This document shows positions 48,375 to 60,106 of a stretch of 64,000 nt of DNA, in pieces (position 1 is the first letter of the stretch; the number at the start of each line of letters is the position of its first letter). The notes below the pieces were generated by a model that worked only from the letters and a program-made list of their open reading frames with translations, made no database searches and was not told where the DNA came from. A program made the position numbers and the translations under genes. The stretch lies in assembly GCF_902170565.1 (NCBI RefSeq), contig NZ_CABHXX010000084.1, positions 1 to 64,000 on the forward strand, written 5' to 3'. Source of the DNA: Yersinia thracica. GTDB taxonomy: Bacteria > Pseudomonadota > Gammaproteobacteria > Enterobacterales > Enterobacteriaceae.

Positions 48375-49454
48375 TTACAGTACGTCGATTGCGTTCAGTT
48401 CTTTGAATGCCAGCTCTAGACGGGCAATCATTGAAACCTGCGCTGAGCGCAGCCATACGCGAGGATCGTAGTATTTTTTGTTCGGTTTATCAGCACCTTC
48501 TGGGTTACCCAGTTGGCCTTGCAGATAGCCTTCATTCTTTTTGTAGTAATCCAGAATACCTTCCCATGTTGCCCATTGGGTATCGGTGTCGATATTCATC
48601 TTCACTACGCCGTAGCTGACTGCTTCTTTGATTTCAGCAGCAGTAGAACCTGAACCGCCGTGGAACACGAAGTCCAGGCTGTTGTGCGGCAGATTGTGTT
48701 TCTTAGAAACATAATCCTGAGAATCACGCAGAATAGTCGGGGTCAGTTTCACGTTACCTGGTTTGTAAACACCGTGCACGTTACCGAAAGAAGCGGCGAT
48801 AGTGAAACGCGGGCTGATTGCGTTCAATTTTTCGTAAGCGTAATCAACGTCTTGCGGCTGAGTGTACAGAGAAGATGCATCCATATGGCTGTTGTCTACG
48901 CCATCTTCTTCACCACCGGTGCAACCCAGTTCGATTTCCAGCGTCATACCCAGTTTTGACATACGAGTCAGGTACTTACTACAGATTTCGATGTTTTCTT
49001 CCAGGGACTCTTCAGACAGGTCAATCATGTGAGAAGAGAACAGTGGTTTGCCGGTTGCCGCGAAGTGTTTCTCGCCTGCATCCAACAAACCGTCTAACCA
49101 TGGCAACAATTTCTTAGCACAATGGTCGGTATGCAGAATAACCGGAACACCGTAGTGTTCAGCCATCTGATGCACATGGTGCGCACCAGAGATAGCGCCC
49201 AAGATTGCCGCGCCTTGTGGCACGTCAGTCTTCACGCCTTTACCTGCGATAAATGCTGCACCACCGTTAGAGAACTGAACGATAACCGGCGCACGCACTT
49301 TAGCTGCTGTTTCCAGCACTGCGTTGATAGAGTCGGTGCCGACACAGTTTACTGCTGGCAGAGCAAAGTTGTTTTCTTTTGCTATTGCGAACACTTTCTG
49401 AACGTCATCACCTGTGATGACACCTGGTTTTACGAAATCAAAAATTTTAGACAT
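48375..49454 (-). CDS. fbaA: Fructose-bisphosphate aldolase, class II
   Basis: 359 residues, the E. coli FbaA length. Zinc and catalytic residues lie in HTDHCAKKLLPWLDGLL (about 108), ELGCTGGEEDGVDN (about 175-190), NVHGVYKPG (His about 226) and FHGGSGS (His about 264). It cleaves fructose-1,6-bisphosphate. It is third in epd-pgk-fbaA, 149 bp after pgk. Confidence 0.97.
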   Translation of the reverse strand: MSKIFDFVKPGVITGDDVQKVFAIAKENNFALPAVNCVGTDSINAVLETAAKVRAPVIVQFSNGGAAFIAGKGVKTDVPQGAAILGAISGAHHVHQMAEHYGVPVILHTDHCAKKLLPWLDGLLDAGEKHFAATGKPLFSSHMIDLSEESLEENIEICSKYLTRMSKLGMTLEIELGCTGGEEDGVDNSHMDASSLYTQPQDVDYAYEKLNAISPRFTIAASFGNVHGVYKPGNVKLTPTILRDSQDYVSKKHNLPHNSLDFVFHGGSGSTAAEIKEAVSYGVVKMNIDTDTQWATWEGILDYYKKNEGYLQGQLGNPEGADKPNKKYYDPRVWLRSAQVSMIARLELAFKELNAIDVL

Positions 49455-49603
49455 GTACGTTGTCCTGTTTCGTCGACTGAAGATAGCAGCTATCCGGGGG
49501 GATAGGCCCTAAATGTAAATCGGTTTTCGCCAACCTAAAGCCCGCAAGCTTTATTAGCTTGGCTAAAAGCGAAACGGGCGGCTCTCACCCCCCGTTATCT
49601 AAA

Positions 49604-50767
49604 TTACTGCTTAGCGCGCTCTTCCAACATCACAACCGCTGGCAGTTTTTTCCCTTCTACGAACTCAAGGAAAGCACCGCCGCCAGTGGAGATATAGGAG
49701 ATTTGGTCAGCAATACCGAACAAGTCGATGGCTGCCAGAGTGTCGCCGCCGCCCGCGATTGAGAATGCTTCGCTCTCTGCGATGGCGCGAGCCACGATTT
49801 CGGTCCCTTTACGGAAGTTAGGGAACTCGAACACACCAACCGGACCATTCCACAGAATGGTTTTGGCGTTTTTCAGGATCTCTGCCAGACGTTCTGCTGA
49901 TACGTCGCCCAGATCCAGAATTTGCTCATCATCTTTGATCTGATCAGCTGGCTTCAGTGTTGCAGCCGCCGTTTCAGAGAATTCAGTGGCAACACGAACA
50001 TCAGTAGGAACGGGGATATCACAAGTTTCCAGTAGACGTTTAGCTTCTGGAATCAGGTCTGCTTCGTACAGAGATTTACCGACATTGTGGCCTTGAGCTG
50101 CCACGAAGGTATTCGCGATACCGCCACCAACAATCAATTGGTCGGCAATTTTAGACAGCGCACCCAGCACGGTCAGTTTGGTTGAAACTTTTGAACCGCC
50201 GACGATAGCAACCATTGGACGCGCTGGGTTACCCAGTGCTTTACCCAAGGCTTCCAACTCTGCTGACAACAGCGGGCCAGCACACGCGATAGGAGCAAAT
50301 TTACCGACACCGTGAGTAGAAGCTTGTGCACGGTGAGCGGTACCAAAAGCATCCATCACATACACATCACACAGTGCGGCATATTTTTTGGACAGAGTTT
50401 CGTCGTCTTTTTTCTCGCCTTTGTTAAAGCGAACGTTTTCCAGAACAACTAACTCGCCAGCTGCAATTTCAACGCCGTCCAGATAATCTTTCGCCAAACG
50501 TACCGGAGCAGACAATTTGTCTTTCAGGTAGTTAACGACGGGAAGCAAGGAGAACTCTTCATTGTACTCGCCTTCGGTCGGACGACCCAGGTGAGAGGTA
50601 ACCATTACTTTAGCGCCTTGCTTCAGTGCCGCTTCAATTGTCGGCAGAGATGCACGGATACGCGCATCAGAAGTCACTTTGCCATCTTTTACCGGAACAT
50701 TGAGGTCCGCACGGATCAGCACGCGTTTGCCAGCTAGATCCAGATCGGTCATCTTAATTACAGACAT
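49604..50767 (-). CDS. pgk: Phosphoglycerate kinase
   Basis: 387 residues: N-terminal substrate motif [17 protein letters not shown] (about 15-31), hinge, nucleotide domain with [15 protein letters not shown], and the C-terminal GGGDTLAA glycine loop with the family ending. It is the ATP-forming step of glycolysis. It lies 102 bp after epd. Confidence 0.97.
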   Translation of the reverse strand: MSVIKMTDLDLAGKRVLIRADLNVPVKDGKVTSDARIRASLPTIEAALKQGAKVMVTSHLGRPTEGEYNEEFSLLPVVNYLKDKLSAPVRLAKDYLDGVEIAAGELVVLENVRFNKGEKKDDETLSKKYAALCDVYVMDAFGTAHRAQASTHGVGKFAPIACAGPLLSAELEALGKALGNPARPMVAIVGGSKVSTKLTVLGALSKIADQLIVGGGIANTFVAAQGHNVGKSLYEADLIPEAKRLLETCDIPVPTDVRVATEFSETAAATLKPADQIKDDEQILDLGDVSAERLAEILKNAKTILWNGPVGVFEFPNFRKGTEIVARAIAESEAFSIAGGGDTLAAIDLFGIADQISYISTGGGAFLEFVEGKKLPAVVMLEERAKQ

Positions 50768-50869
50768 GGTGAATCCTCTTGTTGATTCTCTTTAAAGTTG
50801 CATAAGCTGCACATCAACGCTGATATAACCGCAGTAAATCACGGAAAAACAATGCGTTAGCATGCCATA

Positions 50870-51886
50870 CTAGAAACCGCTTTTGGCCATCGCCAATGTC
50901 GTATCCAACATTCTATTGGCGAAACCCCATTCGTTATCGCACCATACCAACGTCTTAATCAGGTGTTGCCCGCTGACTCGCGTTTGTGTGCAATCGACAA
51001 TTGCACTGTGCGGATCATGGTTAAAATCGGTCGATACCAATGGTAATTCCGTATAGTCAACTATACCACGAAATGAGCCTCTTGCTGCCTTTTGCAAAAG
51101 CTGGTTAACCTCAGCCACACCAACCGGGCTTGTTACGCTGACGCTTAAATCTATAGCCGTTACGTTGATAGTTGGCACCCGCACCGAGATAGCTTCAAAC
51201 CTGTCGCAAAACTTCGGAAAAATACGGGTAATCCCTGCTGCCAGTTTGGTATCCACCGGGATAATTGACTGGCTTGCTGCCCGGGTACGGCGTAAATCTT
51301 GATGATAAGCATCAATAACGGGCTGGTCATTCATTGATGAATGAATGGTGGTGACAGTGCCGGATTCGATACCATAAGCGATATCCAACAACTGAATAAT
51401 AGGAATAATACAGTTCGTGGTACAGGACGCGTTGGAAACAATTCGGTGATCTGCCCGTAAATCTTGATGGTTAACACCATAAACCACCGTAGCATCCAAA
51501 TCATGTCCACCGGGATGGGCAAACAGCACCTTTTTGGCACCGGAGGTTAAATGCGCCTCGCCATCTGCACGGCTACCATAAACGCCGCTACAATCCAGAA
51601 CCACATCAATTCCTAACTCACCCCAAGGTAACTGCCCAATCTCTGGCTGATGTATCAACCGGATAGTATCGTCCCCGACGTATAATTTGTCACATTCCTG
51701 ACGAACATCCCAGGCAAACCGGCCATGGCTGGAGTCATACTTCAACAGATGGGCCATCCCCTCTGCATTAGCCAGCTCATTAATTGCAACGACTGAAATC
51801 TCTGCCCGGCGACCAGATTCATATAATGCGCGTAAAACGCTACGGCCAATACGGCCAAAGCCATTTATCGCTATACGGATTGTCAT
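50870..51886 (-). CDS. epd: D-erythrose-4-phosphate dehydrogenase
   Basis: 338 residues of the GAPDH family. NAD motif INGFGRIGR (7-15) and catalytic Cys155 in SNASCTTNC. The context epd-pgk-fbaA and overall resemblance to E. coli Epd place it in pyridoxal-phosphate synthesis rather than glycolysis. Confidence 0.95.
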   Translation of the reverse strand: MTIRIAINGFGRIGRSVLRALYESGRRAEISVVAINELANAEGMAHLLKYDSSHGRFAWDVRQECDKLYVGDDTIRLIHQPEIGQLPWGELGIDVVLDCSGVYGSRADGEAHLTSGAKKVLFAHPGGHDLDATVVYGVNHQDLRADHRIVSNASCTTNCIIPIIQLLDIAYGIESGTVTTIHSSMNDQPVIDAYHQDLRRTRAASQSIIPVDTKLAAGITRIFPKFCDRFEAISVRVPTINVTAIDLSVSVTSPVGVAEVNQLLQKAARGSFRGIVDYTELPLVSTDFNHDPHSAIVDCTQTRVSGQHLIKTLVWCDNEWGFANRMLDTTLAMAKSGF

Positions 51887-52122
51887 GTTGCTCCCTGTTT
51901 CTGGTTATTATCATGCAACCCCATAGCGTACTGCAGCGCACCCTAAGATGTTAATCGTCTTATCACAATTCAGCCAGAATACTTCCGGCTTTTTCCTCAG
52001 CGAAATTGGCTGAAATGGAAAGTGAATCATGACTGAAACGCTTCAGCCAGAATAAACCAAACGAATCACAAAAGGAATATCTGCCTGATAAAGGGCACAA
52101 TTCATCCATCAATTGGCGAAAA

Positions 52123-52146
52123 AAAAGACCGCCGAAGCGGTCTTTT
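52123..52146 (-). terminator. tktA terminator
   Basis: AAAAGACCGC-CGAA-GCGGTCTTTT, a perfect 10-bp stem with a tetraloop, followed on the minus strand by TTTT. It lies in the 340-bp gap between epd and tktA, which shows no other feature. Confidence 0.85.
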
Positions 52147-52226
52147 AACAGCTGCATTACCGAGCTTCTCATCACCCTTTACAGTGATTTATAGCCTTGA
52201 TAACGTCATGCCGTTTTAACAAAAAA

Positions 52227-54221
52227 TTACTTCAATAACGCCTGAGCTTTCGCCACCACGTTTTCTACGGTGAAACCAAACTCTTTGAACAGCAATTCAG
52301 CCGGAGCAGACTCACCAAAGGTGTGCATACCCACGACTGCGCCATTCAGCCCGACGTATTTGTACCAGTAATCAGCAATACCGGCTTCAACGGCAACGCG
52401 CGCGCTGACAGCAGATGGCAATACAGACTCACGGTAAGCTGCGTCTTGTTTGTCGAATGCATCGGTCGATGGCATAGACACAACACGCACTTTGCGGCCA
52501 GCAGCCGTCAGTTGATCAGCAGCTGCAACCGCCAATTCAACTTCAGAACCGGTCGCGATAAAGATCAGTTCAGGAAGGCCAGCACAATCTTTCAGCACAT
52601 AAGCGCCTTTAGAGATATTGGCTAACTGCTCAGCAGTACGTGGCTGTTGTGCCAGGTTTTGGCGGGAGAAGATCAGTGCGCTTGGGCCGTCTTTACGTTC
52701 CAATGCATACTGCCATGCCACCGCAGATTCAACCTGGTCACATGGGCGCCAGGTGCTCATATTTGGAGTCACACGCAAGCTGGCCATCTGCTCAACTGGC
52801 TGATGGGTTGGGCCATCTTCACCTAAGCCGATAGAGTCATGGGTGTAAACGAAGATGCTGCGAATTTTCATCAGCGCAGCCATGCGCACTGCGTTACGGG
52901 CATATTCCACAAACATCAGGAAAGTTGCGCCGTAAGGGATGAAACCGCCGTGCAAAGCGATGCCGTTCATGATGGCAGACATACCAAATTCACGTACACC
53001 ATAGTGAATATAGTTACCCGCGAGATCTTCGCTCAGAGATTTGGAGCCAGACCAGATAGTCAGGTTACTTGGTGCCAGATCAGCAGAGCCGCCCAAGAAT
53101 TCAGGTAACACTTTACCGAAAGCTTCCAGCGAGTTTTGCGAGGCTTTACGGCTGGCAATATTCGCCGGGTTAGCTTGCAGCTGTTCGATGAATTTCTTGG
53201 ATTCAGTTGCCCAGTTAGCTGGCAGCTCACCACTGATGCGGCGTTTGAATTCAGCAGCCAGTTCCGGATACGCTTTAGCGTATGCAGCGAACTTCTCATT
53301 CCAAGCAGCTTCTTTAGCTTTACCTGCTTCTTTGGCATCCCACGCGGCATAGATATCCTGTGGAATTTCGAATGCTGCGTATTTCCAGCCCAATGCTTCA
53401 CGGGTCGCGGCAACTTCATCAACACCTAATGGTGCGCCGTGTGAATCATGGGTGCCGGCTTTCTTCGGTGAACCAAAACCGATAATGGTTTTACACATCA
53501 GCAAAGATGGTTTGTCGGTCACTTTGTGAGCTTCTTCGATGGCCGCTTTGATGGAGTCAGCGTTATGACCATCAACACCACGAACGACATGCCAGCCATA
53601 AGCTTCGAAACGCGCCGCAGTATCATCAGTAAACCAGCCTTCAACATGGCCGTCGATGGAGATGCCGTTGTCATCATAGAAAGCCGTCAATTTGCCCAGC
53701 TTCATGGTACCCGCCAGAGAGCAAACTTCGTGAGAAATGCCTTCCATCATGCAACCGTCGCCCATAAAGGCGTAAGTGTGGTGATCAACAATCTCATGGT
53801 TCGGGCGGTTAAACTGCGCGCCCAGCGTGCGTTCTGCAATCGCAAAACCAACTGCGTTGGCAATGCCCTGACCCAATGGGCCAGTAGTGGTTTCTACGCC
53901 AGCGGTGTAGCCATATTCTGGGTGACCTGGCGTTTTAGAGTGCAACTGGCGAAAGTTTTTCAGTTCTTCCAGCGGCAGATCATAGCCAGTGAGGTGCAGC
54001 AGGCTATAGATCAACATGGAGCCGTGACCATTCGACAAGACGAAACGGTCGCGATCAGCCCAGTGTGGATTAGTTGGATTATGGTTCAGGTAATCGCGCC
54101 ACAGAACTTCGGCAATATCTGCCATACCCATAGGGGCGCCGGGGTGGCCGGAATTCGCTTTTTGCACTGCGTCCATGCTTAGTGCGCGGATCGCGTTGGC
54201 AAGCTCTTTACGAGAGGACAT
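52227..54221 (-). CDS. tktA: Transketolase
   Basis: 664 residues, typical for TktA. Thiamine-diphosphate motif [12 protein letters not shown]...[10 protein letters not shown] (about 155-190), [13 protein letters not shown] (about 114) and the pyrimidine-domain [18 protein letters not shown] (about 461-478). It moves two-carbon units in the pentose phosphate pathway. Confidence 0.97.
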   Translation of the reverse strand: MSSRKELANAIRALSMDAVQKANSGHPGAPMGMADIAEVLWRDYLNHNPTNPHWADRDRFVLSNGHGSMLIYSLLHLTGYDLPLEELKNFRQLHSKTPGHPEYGYTAGVETTTGPLGQGIANAVGFAIAERTLGAQFNRPNHEIVDHHTYAFMGDGCMMEGISHEVCSLAGTMKLGKLTAFYDDNGISIDGHVEGWFTDDTAARFEAYGWHVVRGVDGHNADSIKAAIEEAHKVTDKPSLLMCKTIIGFGSPKKAGTHDSHGAPLGVDEVAATREALGWKYAAFEIPQDIYAAWDAKEAGKAKEAAWNEKFAAYAKAYPELAAEFKRRISGELPANWATESKKFIEQLQANPANIASRKASQNSLEAFGKVLPEFLGGSADLAPSNLTIWSGSKSLSEDLAGNYIHYGVREFGMSAIMNGIALHGGFIPYGATFLMFVEYARNAVRMAALMKIRSIFVYTHDSIGLGEDGPTHQPVEQMASLRVTPNMSTWRPCDQVESAVAWQYALERKDGPSALIFSRQNLAQQPRTAEQLANISKGAYVLKDCAGLPELIFIATGSEVELAVAAADQLTAAGRKVRVVSMPSTDAFDKQDAAYRESVLPSAVSARVAVEAGIADYWYKYVGLNGAVVGMHTFGESAPAELLFKEFGFTVENVVAKAQALLK

Positions 54222-54531
54222 GTTTTACTCCAGGTCGGATTAAAAAAAGCGTTCAAGTTTACCATTTTCTCAGACTCAACATTGAAACGGCAACCACTAA
54301 AACCACAATGAGCAATAACTTCCATACTAATGACGAATGGAGTCTGCTGATTTTCAGAATAAAGCTATAGCTCTGACGCCAATAGCGCATTAATCTCCGC
54401 TATCCATTGTCAATCAGGCCATATATCACCAGTGCTGCCCAGAGTAGTAGAAGCGGCGCTGATGCAATAGCTATTAATGCAATTGATGTAATGTAACAAT
54501 AAAAGCCCCATAACCACAGGAAGAAAGTGTT

Positions 54532-55284
54532 ATGAAAATGCGTACCTCAATGATTGCCCTGAGCCTGACGGCATTACTTAGTGGCTGCCAGAATATAAAT
54601 ACCGATGGTTTGATGCAATCCGGTGCCCAGGCTTTCCAGGCTGCAACCCTGAGTGATGCTGATGTAAAAAACCTCAGTGAAAAATCTTGTGTGGAAATGG
54701 ATCAAAAAGCCCAGATAGCCTCTGCTGATAGTGCCTACGGTAAACGCCTGGCAAAAATCTCAGCGGCATTGGGTGATAATATCAATGGCACGCCAGCTAA
54801 CTATAAGGTTTACGTCACAAAAGATGTCAATGCTTGGGCGATGGCCAATGGTTGTATTCGTGTTTACAGCGGCTTAATGGACATGATGACCGACAATGAA
54901 GTGGAAGGCGTGCTCGGCCATGAGATGGGCCATGTGGCATTAGGACATACCCGCAAAGCCATGCAAGTGGCCTATGGCACCACCGCCCTACGGACTGCCG
55001 CCGCATCTGCCGGTGGGGTTGCCGGGCAACTTTCCCAGTCTCAGTTAGCTGATATTGGTCAGAAACTGGTGAATGCCCAGTTCTCACAAAAACAAGAAAG
55101 TGAAGCAGATGATTACTCATTCGACCTGCTGAAAAAGCGCGGTATCGATCCTAACGGTTTGGTCACCAGCTTCGAAAAACTGGCTACCATGGAAGCCGGC
55201 CGCACCAGCAGTATGTTTGACGATCACCCGTCCTCACAGGCTCGCGCCGACCATATCCGCCAGCGCATCGCCGCCGAGAAATAA
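54532..55284 (+). CDS. loiP: Outer-membrane M48 metalloprotease LoiP (YggG)
   Basis: 250 residues. A lipoprotein signal ends in LLSGC with lipidated Cys19. The zinc site is HEMGH (130-134) with a third ligand Glu in QESEADDYS. LoiP is a low-osmolarity-induced protease of the E. coli outer membrane. It is divergent from tktA across a 310-bp gap in which I see no other feature. Confidence 0.93.
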   Translation: MKMRTSMIALSLTALLSGCQNINTDGLMQSGAQAFQAATLSDADVKNLSEKSCVEMDQKAQIASADSAYGKRLAKISAALGDNINGTPANYKVYVTKDVNAWAMANGCIRVYSGLMDMMTDNEVEGVLGHEMGHVALGHTRKAMQVAYGTTALRTAAASAGGVAGQLSQSQLADIGQKLVNAQFSQKQESEADDYSFDLLKKRGIDPNGLVTSFEKLATMEAGRTSSMFDDHPSSQARADHIRQRIAAEK

Positions 55285-55304
55285 TAATATTTTATTAGTG
55301 TAAG

Positions 55305-55322
55305 CGCCCCATAACAGGGGCG
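55305..55322. terminator. Terminator between convergent loiP and Rieske genes
   Basis: CGCCCC-6-GGGGCG stem-loop in the 45-bp convergent gap. T-rich sequence flanks it only weakly. Confidence 0.45.
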
Positions 55323-55329
55323 TTATGAC

Positions 55330-55644
55330 TTATTCCACCGTCAGATTAACCTCAATCTGATCACCATTGACTCGCACCGGGTAAATGTTCAAATCCCGAT
55401 CCCCCGGCTCACGTAAGCATTGCCCGGTTCGGATATCAAATAGTGCGCCATGTAATGGGCACTCAACTGTGTCTCCGTCCATAAAACCTTGACTTAACAA
55501 AGCATTGGCGTGGGGGCAAACATCCTCCATTGCAAAATACTCACCATCAATGACATAAACGCCAATCCTTTTATCATCTACTTGAGCTGAGAAAGGAAAG
55601 TCCGGTTTGACATAATTTACCTTACAAACACTGACCCATCCCAT
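55330..55644 (-). CDS. Rieske [2Fe-2S] ferredoxin
   Basis: 104 residues from the ATG after GAGGTGCTTTC; the frame upstream is unlikely to be coding. The Rieske ligands are complete: CPHAN (about 42-44) and CPLHG (about 62-65), spaced as in dioxygenase ferredoxins of the HcaC/NirD type. No oxygenase or reductase gene is nearby, so the partner is unknown. In E. coli this position, just downstream of speA, is occupied by speB. Confidence 0.88.
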   Translation of the reverse strand: MGWVSVCKVNYVKPDFPFSAQVDDKRIGVYVIDGEYFAMEDVCPHANALLSQGFMDGDTVECPLHGALFDIRTGQCLREPGDRDLNIYPVRVNGDQIEVNLTVE

Positions 55645-55729
55645 GAAAGCACCTCGCAGATTATCGTCAGAAATCACCAATATTAGTGTGGTTGATAATC
55701 AGACAATCACCAGTCGTCGCGCAAACAAA

Positions 55730-55753
55730 AAGGGCAAACCTGAGTTTGCCCTT
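55730..55753 (-). terminator. speA terminator
   Basis: AAGGGCAAAC-4-GTTTGCCCTT, 10-bp perfect stem, followed on the minus strand by TTTGTTT. It is 27 bp beyond the speA stop codon. Confidence 0.8.
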
Positions 55754-55779
55754 AAGTGGTATTAATCAGCTGCTAATAC

Positions 55780-57759
55780 TTACTCATCTTCGAGATAAGT
55801 ATAACCGTACAGACCTGCTTCAAACTCTTCCATAAACTGAGCTTGTAACTCAGTGTCCAGATCGGTTTCTTTCACTTGGTCAGAAAACTGTTTTAGCAGT
55901 TTTTCTGGGTTCAATTGAACGTATTCCAGCATATCCGCGACAGTATCGCCTTCATCGGTCTGTTCAAACTCAACCGTACCATCAGGGAAAACAAACACAT
56001 CTACGGCGGCGGTATCGCCGAACAGATTGTGCATATTGCCCAGAATTTCCTGATAGGCACCGACCATAAAGAAGCCCAGCAGTGGCGGATTCTCTGCATC
56101 ATATGGCGGCATTGGCATGGTGGTTGCCACTCCGTCGCCATCAATATAATGGTCGATAGTCCCGTCAGAATCACAGGTGATATCCAACAAGACCGCACGG
56201 CGCTCTGGTGGCTTATCTAACCCTTCCAATGGCAAGACTGGGAAGAGCTGATCAATACCCCATGCATCCGGCATTGACTGGAACAGCGAGAAATTCACAT
56301 ACAGCTTATCGGCCATACGCTCTTGCAGCTCATCAATGATTGGCCGATGCGCACGGTTGCTCGGGTCCAACTGTTTTTGGATCTCATTACAAATGCTCAA
56401 ATACAGTTCTTCAGCCCATGCACGCTGCGCCAGTTCCAGCATGCCGTGAGCATACTGGGTGTGAACATCGTGCAAGTCCATTTGACTGTCGTGCAGCCAT
56501 TCGCGCAGAGAGCGGCGGTTTTCCGGCTCTTGCATTTCCAGCCAGGTGTCCCACAGGCTGATCAGCGCACGAGGTGCATCTTCTTCCGGTGCTTGTGGCT
56601 CATTAAATTCATTGCGTTCCACGCCAATCACATTGGACACCAGCACGGTATGGTGCGCAGTGACTGCGCGGCCCGATTCCGTAATCACCGTTGGGTGCGG
56701 CAAGCCGTGCTCATTACAAGCATCACCGATACCCCAGATAACGTTGTTGGCATATTCATTCAGGCCATAGTTAACTGAGCAATCCGATTGGGAGCGCGTC
56801 CCTTCGTAATCCACACCCAGACCGCCGCCCACATCGAAGCACTGGATATTGACACCCAGCTTGTGGAGTTCCACATAGAAACGGGCTGATTCACGGACGC
56901 CTGTCGAGATATCACGGATGTTGGACAGCTGAGAACCTAAATGGAAATGCAGTAATTGCAGGCTTTCCAAGCTATTGGCTTCACGCAGCATATCAACCAA
57001 CTGCAATACCTGAGTGGCAGACAAGCCAAATTTGGATTTCTCGCCACCACTGGCCTGCCATTTGCCGGAACCTTGTGACGCCAGACGCGCGCGAACACCC
57101 AAGCGCGGGACGACATTCAGGCGCTCGGCTTCTTCCAGTACCATTTTGATTTCTGACATCTTTTCGATAACCAGATACACCTTATGGCCCAGTTTTTCGC
57201 CGATCAATGCCAGACGGATATATTCACGGTCTTTATAGCCATTACAAACGATGACCGAGCGAGTCATACCCGCATGCGCCAAAACCGCCATCATTTCAGC
57301 TTTAGAACCCGCTTCCAGCCCTAACGGCTCACCGGAATTAACCAGTGATTCAATGACCCGACGATGCTGGTTAACTTTAATCGGATAAACCAGGAAGTAA
57401 TCGCCTTCATAGCCAAACGACTCGCGCGCGCGTTTAAACGCGCCATTAATTGAGCGCAGGCGATGCTGTAAAATCTGGGGGAAACAGAATAACGCAGGCA
57501 GGCGTTGCCCCTGCTCAAGTTGCATTTTTTTGACCAGTTCAGCCAAATCGACACGCGCCTCGCGAACATCCGGATCAGGGCAAACACTGATATGGCCCAG
57601 TTCATTGACGTCAAAATAGTTGCCACCCCAGTAGGCGACGTTATACGTGCTCAGCATCTTGCTAGCATTACGATCATTCATGGCAACCTCCTGCATGGAG
57701 CGTAAAGAAACATGTGCGCCCGCAGCTGACGGACGGCCAATCAAGTTATCATCAGACAT
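55780..57759 (-). CDS. speA: Biosynthetic arginine decarboxylase
   Basis: 659 residues, 1 more than E. coli SpeA and highly similar. PLP Lys128 lies in YPIKVNQH, with the HFHLGSQ and [15 protein letters not shown] fold type III motifs. It makes agmatine from arginine. Speculatively, agmatine would here be handled by a speB copy elsewhere or by AguA/AguB, since speB is not adjacent. Confidence 0.97.
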   Translation of the reverse strand: MSDDNLIGRPSAAGAHVSLRSMQEVAMNDRNASKMLSTYNVAYWGGNYFDVNELGHISVCPDPDVREARVDLAELVKKMQLEQGQRLPALFCFPQILQHRLRSINGAFKRARESFGYEGDYFLVYPIKVNQHRRVIESLVNSGEPLGLEAGSKAEMMAVLAHAGMTRSVIVCNGYKDREYIRLALIGEKLGHKVYLVIEKMSEIKMVLEEAERLNVVPRLGVRARLASQGSGKWQASGGEKSKFGLSATQVLQLVDMLREANSLESLQLLHFHLGSQLSNIRDISTGVRESARFYVELHKLGVNIQCFDVGGGLGVDYEGTRSQSDCSVNYGLNEYANNVIWGIGDACNEHGLPHPTVITESGRAVTAHHTVLVSNVIGVERNEFNEPQAPEEDAPRALISLWDTWLEMQEPENRRSLREWLHDSQMDLHDVHTQYAHGMLELAQRAWAEELYLSICNEIQKQLDPSNRAHRPIIDELQERMADKLYVNFSLFQSMPDAWGIDQLFPVLPLEGLDKPPERRAVLLDITCDSDGTIDHYIDGDGVATTMPMPPYDAENPPLLGFFMVGAYQEILGNMHNLFGDTAAVDVFVFPDGTVEFEQTDEGDTVADMLEYVQLNPEKLLKQFSDQVKETDLDTELQAQFMEEFEAGLYGYTYLEDE

Positions 57760-58443
57760 AATTCGCCTCTATTGCGATACTGACGATAAAGTCAGCCACT
57801 ATCGCAGCTACAACCAGCAAGGACAACCCGCGTGAATGCCAAATTGGCAGAATATTGCGCTATAAAGCGCGATCCACTAGCAGTTTATCTCGGCTATTCA
57901 TTACCCAAAACAGGGTAAATCACGTTTAAATGTAAAATACGTTTGACTGTAAATACGTATTGAGATTTTGTGAATCGGATTAGCCGCAAAGTCGTCAGGC
58001 TAGCCGGATTCAGTGCTTCAGGGGGTAATTAACCCGCCCGCGAATCCTGAGTTGCACCCATGTGGGTATAACATCGGGTTGATGGTGTACAAGAAAGGGA
58101 GGTTGCAAGGGGGGATTGAACGTCAGAACGACGCAGCTGTTGATGTGCAGCAACCAGTAGACAACGGATCATTAATCCAACCACCTCCACGCATGCCGCT
58201 CATGATGAACGGACAAGACTTTATTAATAAACAAATTAAGTAACAGTAAAATGACGCTGCCATTTTAGTGCTTATCACTATGATGCGCCCATAAGATTGA
58301 GTGCCTCTCACTAAGTGCGAAACACTAAAGATCTAACAATGAGCTAATGTCATCTTCTGCCATCTTCATCATTGCGTATCGAATAAGCTGCGCGCGCAGT
58401 TTATACCTATAATGGGAGCAAAATGCAAAATGAAAATGGCCTG
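57760..58443. other. Long speA-metK gap with a possible small ORF
   Basis: 684 bp without a recognised gene, between divergent speA and the ERIC element. On the minus strand a 46-codon frame at about 58123-58263 (MAASFYCYLICLLIKSCPF..., ending STGCCTSTAASF) has a hydrophobic stretch and a Cys-rich tail, but no clear ribosome site. It would lie in the speA leader. A GTG-started plus-strand frame of 76 codons overlaps it and looks like a shadow. Confidence 0.25.
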
Positions 58444-58570
58444 TATGCCCTAAATAATTCGAGTTGCAGGAAGGCGGCAAGCAAGATAATCCCGATGAGC
58501 TTACCCTCGTATGTGATTCGGGTTATTGAGTGTAGCCAACACACATGCAGCTTGAAGTATGACGGGTATA
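58444..58570. repeat. ERIC element, full length (127 bp)
   Basis: TATGCCCTAAATAATTCGAG to GAAGTATGACGGGTATA, with ATCCCGATGAGCTTAC / GTGATTCGGG in the centre. It lies upstream of the metK promoter region. Confidence 0.93.
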
Positions 58571-58666
58571 ACTGTATCAAGCGGTAAATAAATCAAGTGA
58601 CAACTAAAGTGAGAAATATCTTGATGCAAAAAGGGCTGGCGTTAACAGCAAAAGCTGACCTAAAAT

Positions 58667-58698
58667 AGACGTCCAGATGTTAATACATCCATCCATTT
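58667..58698 (+). promoter_or_regulatory. MetJ operator: four tandem met boxes
   Basis: AGACGTCC, AGATGTTA, ATACATCC and ATCCATTT follow head to tail at exactly 8-bp spacing; the consensus box is AGACGTCT. A TATAAT (58723-58728) stands 25 bp downstream, so MetJ-SAM bound here would overlap the -35 region and repress metK. Confidence 0.85.
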
Positions 58699-58887
58699 TA
58701 ATTGCTAGAATGTCTGTGTCGTTATAATTATGACGGACTTCTAAAGGGATAGACTGCTAAAGGCTTTGCCTAAAGAGGCGTTGTAAAGTGCAATACAACG
58801 AAAAGCCGGTACAAACTGCGGCTAGGGTTGCTTGACTTCTAATGCTATGCAGTGACATTTCACTTGTATTCAAGGTAAAGAAAAACA

Positions 58888-60042
58888 ATGGCTAAACACC
58901 TATTTACGTCGGAATCAGTTTCCGAAGGACATCCTGACAAAGTTGCCGACCAGATTTCAGACGCTGTACTTGACGCCATTCTGGAGCAAGATCCAAAAGC
59001 ACGTGTTGCCTGCGAGACCTATGTCAAAACGGGTATGGTATTAGTTGGCGGTGAAGTGACCACTAACGCCTGGGTAGATATCGAAGAAATTACCCGCCGT
59101 ACTGTGCGCGAAATCGGTTATGTCAATTCTGAGATGGGTTTTGATGCTAACTCTTGTGCTGTATTGAGTGCAATTGGTAAGCAATCTCCTGATATTAATC
59201 AGGGTGTTGACCGTGCTGACCCACTGGAGCAAGGTGCAGGTGACCAAGGTTTGATGTTTGGTTACGCCACCAACGAAACCAGCGTCTTGATGCCCGCGCC
59301 AATTACTTATGCTCACCGTTTGGTCGAGCGCCAGGCCGCGGTACGTAAAGATGGCACTTTGCCATGGTTGCGCCCGGATGCGAAAAGCCAGATTACCTTC
59401 CAATATGACGATGGCAAAATTATCGGTATTGATGCGGTGGTTCTGTCAACTCAGCATTCAGAAGATATTAGCCTGACGGATTTACAAGAAGCGGTGATGG
59501 AAGAAATCATCAAGCCGATTCTGCCGGCCGAGTGGCTCAATGCAGCCACTAAATATCATATTAACCCAACAGGCCGTTTTGTTATCGGTGGCCCAATGGG
59601 TGACTGTGGTCTGACTGGCCGTAAAATTATCGTTGATACCTACGGCGGTATGGCACGTCATGGTGGCGGTGCGTTTTCAGGTAAAGACCCATCAAAAGTT
59701 GACCGTTCTGCCGCTTATGCTGCTCGTTATGTGGCAAAAAATATCGTCGCGGCTGGCTTGGCTGACCGTTGCGAAATTCAGGTTTCTTACGCTATCGGTG
59801 TGGCAGAGCCGACTTCCATCATGGTGGAAACATTTGGTACTGGGAAGATCCCTGAAGATAAATTGGTCACTTTGGTTCGTGAGTTCTTTGAACTGCGCCC
59901 TTATGGCCTGATCCAAATGCTGGATTTACTCCACCCGATTTATCGCAAAACTGCCGCTTATGGTCACTTTGGCCGTGAAGAATTCCCTTGGGAAAAAACT
60001 GACAAAGCCGCGTTGTTGCGTGATGCTGCTGGCCTGAAATAA
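58888..60042 (+). CDS. metK: S-adenosylmethionine synthetase
   Basis: 384 residues, the E. coli length. Signatures: [17 protein letters not shown] (15-31), [12 protein letters not shown] (about 116-127) and [16 protein letters not shown] (about 258-273). It makes SAM from methionine and ATP. It is preceded by a ~160-nt leader and MetJ boxes, and followed by a strong terminator. Confidence 0.97.
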   Translation: MAKHLFTSESVSEGHPDKVADQISDAVLDAILEQDPKARVACETYVKTGMVLVGGEVTTNAWVDIEEITRRTVREIGYVNSEMGFDANSCAVLSAIGKQSPDINQGVDRADPLEQGAGDQGLMFGYATNETSVLMPAPITYAHRLVERQAAVRKDGTLPWLRPDAKSQITFQYDDGKIIGIDAVVLSTQHSEDISLTDLQEAVMEEIIKPILPAEWLNAATKYHINPTGRFVIGGPMGDCGLTGRKIIVDTYGGMARHGGGAFSGKDPSKVDRSAAYAARYVAKNIVAAGLADRCEIQVSYAIGVAEPTSIMVETFGTGKIPEDKLVTLVREFFELRPYGLIQMLDLLHPIYRKTAAYGHFGREEFPWEKTDKAALLRDAAGLK

Positions 60043-60068
60043 GTTTCGGCCAATCAGTTCTCAATCGC

Positions 60069-60097
60069 AAAAACCCCGCCAGGCGGGGTTTTTTTAT
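60069..60097 (+). terminator. metK terminator
   Basis: AACCCCGCC-A-GGCGGGGTT followed by TTTTTT, 30 bp after the metK stop codon. Confidence 0.88.
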
Positions 60098-60106
60098 ACA
60101 TTATTT

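Noticed and set aside
51963..52175. 70-codon minus-strand frame between epd and tktA
   Set aside because: It runs through the tktA terminator hairpin and has no recognisable family features or ribosome site.
58013..58243. 76-codon plus-strand frame upstream of metK
   Set aside because: It starts at GTG without a clear ribosome site, overlaps another candidate on the opposite strand and has unusual composition; I treat it as a shadow.
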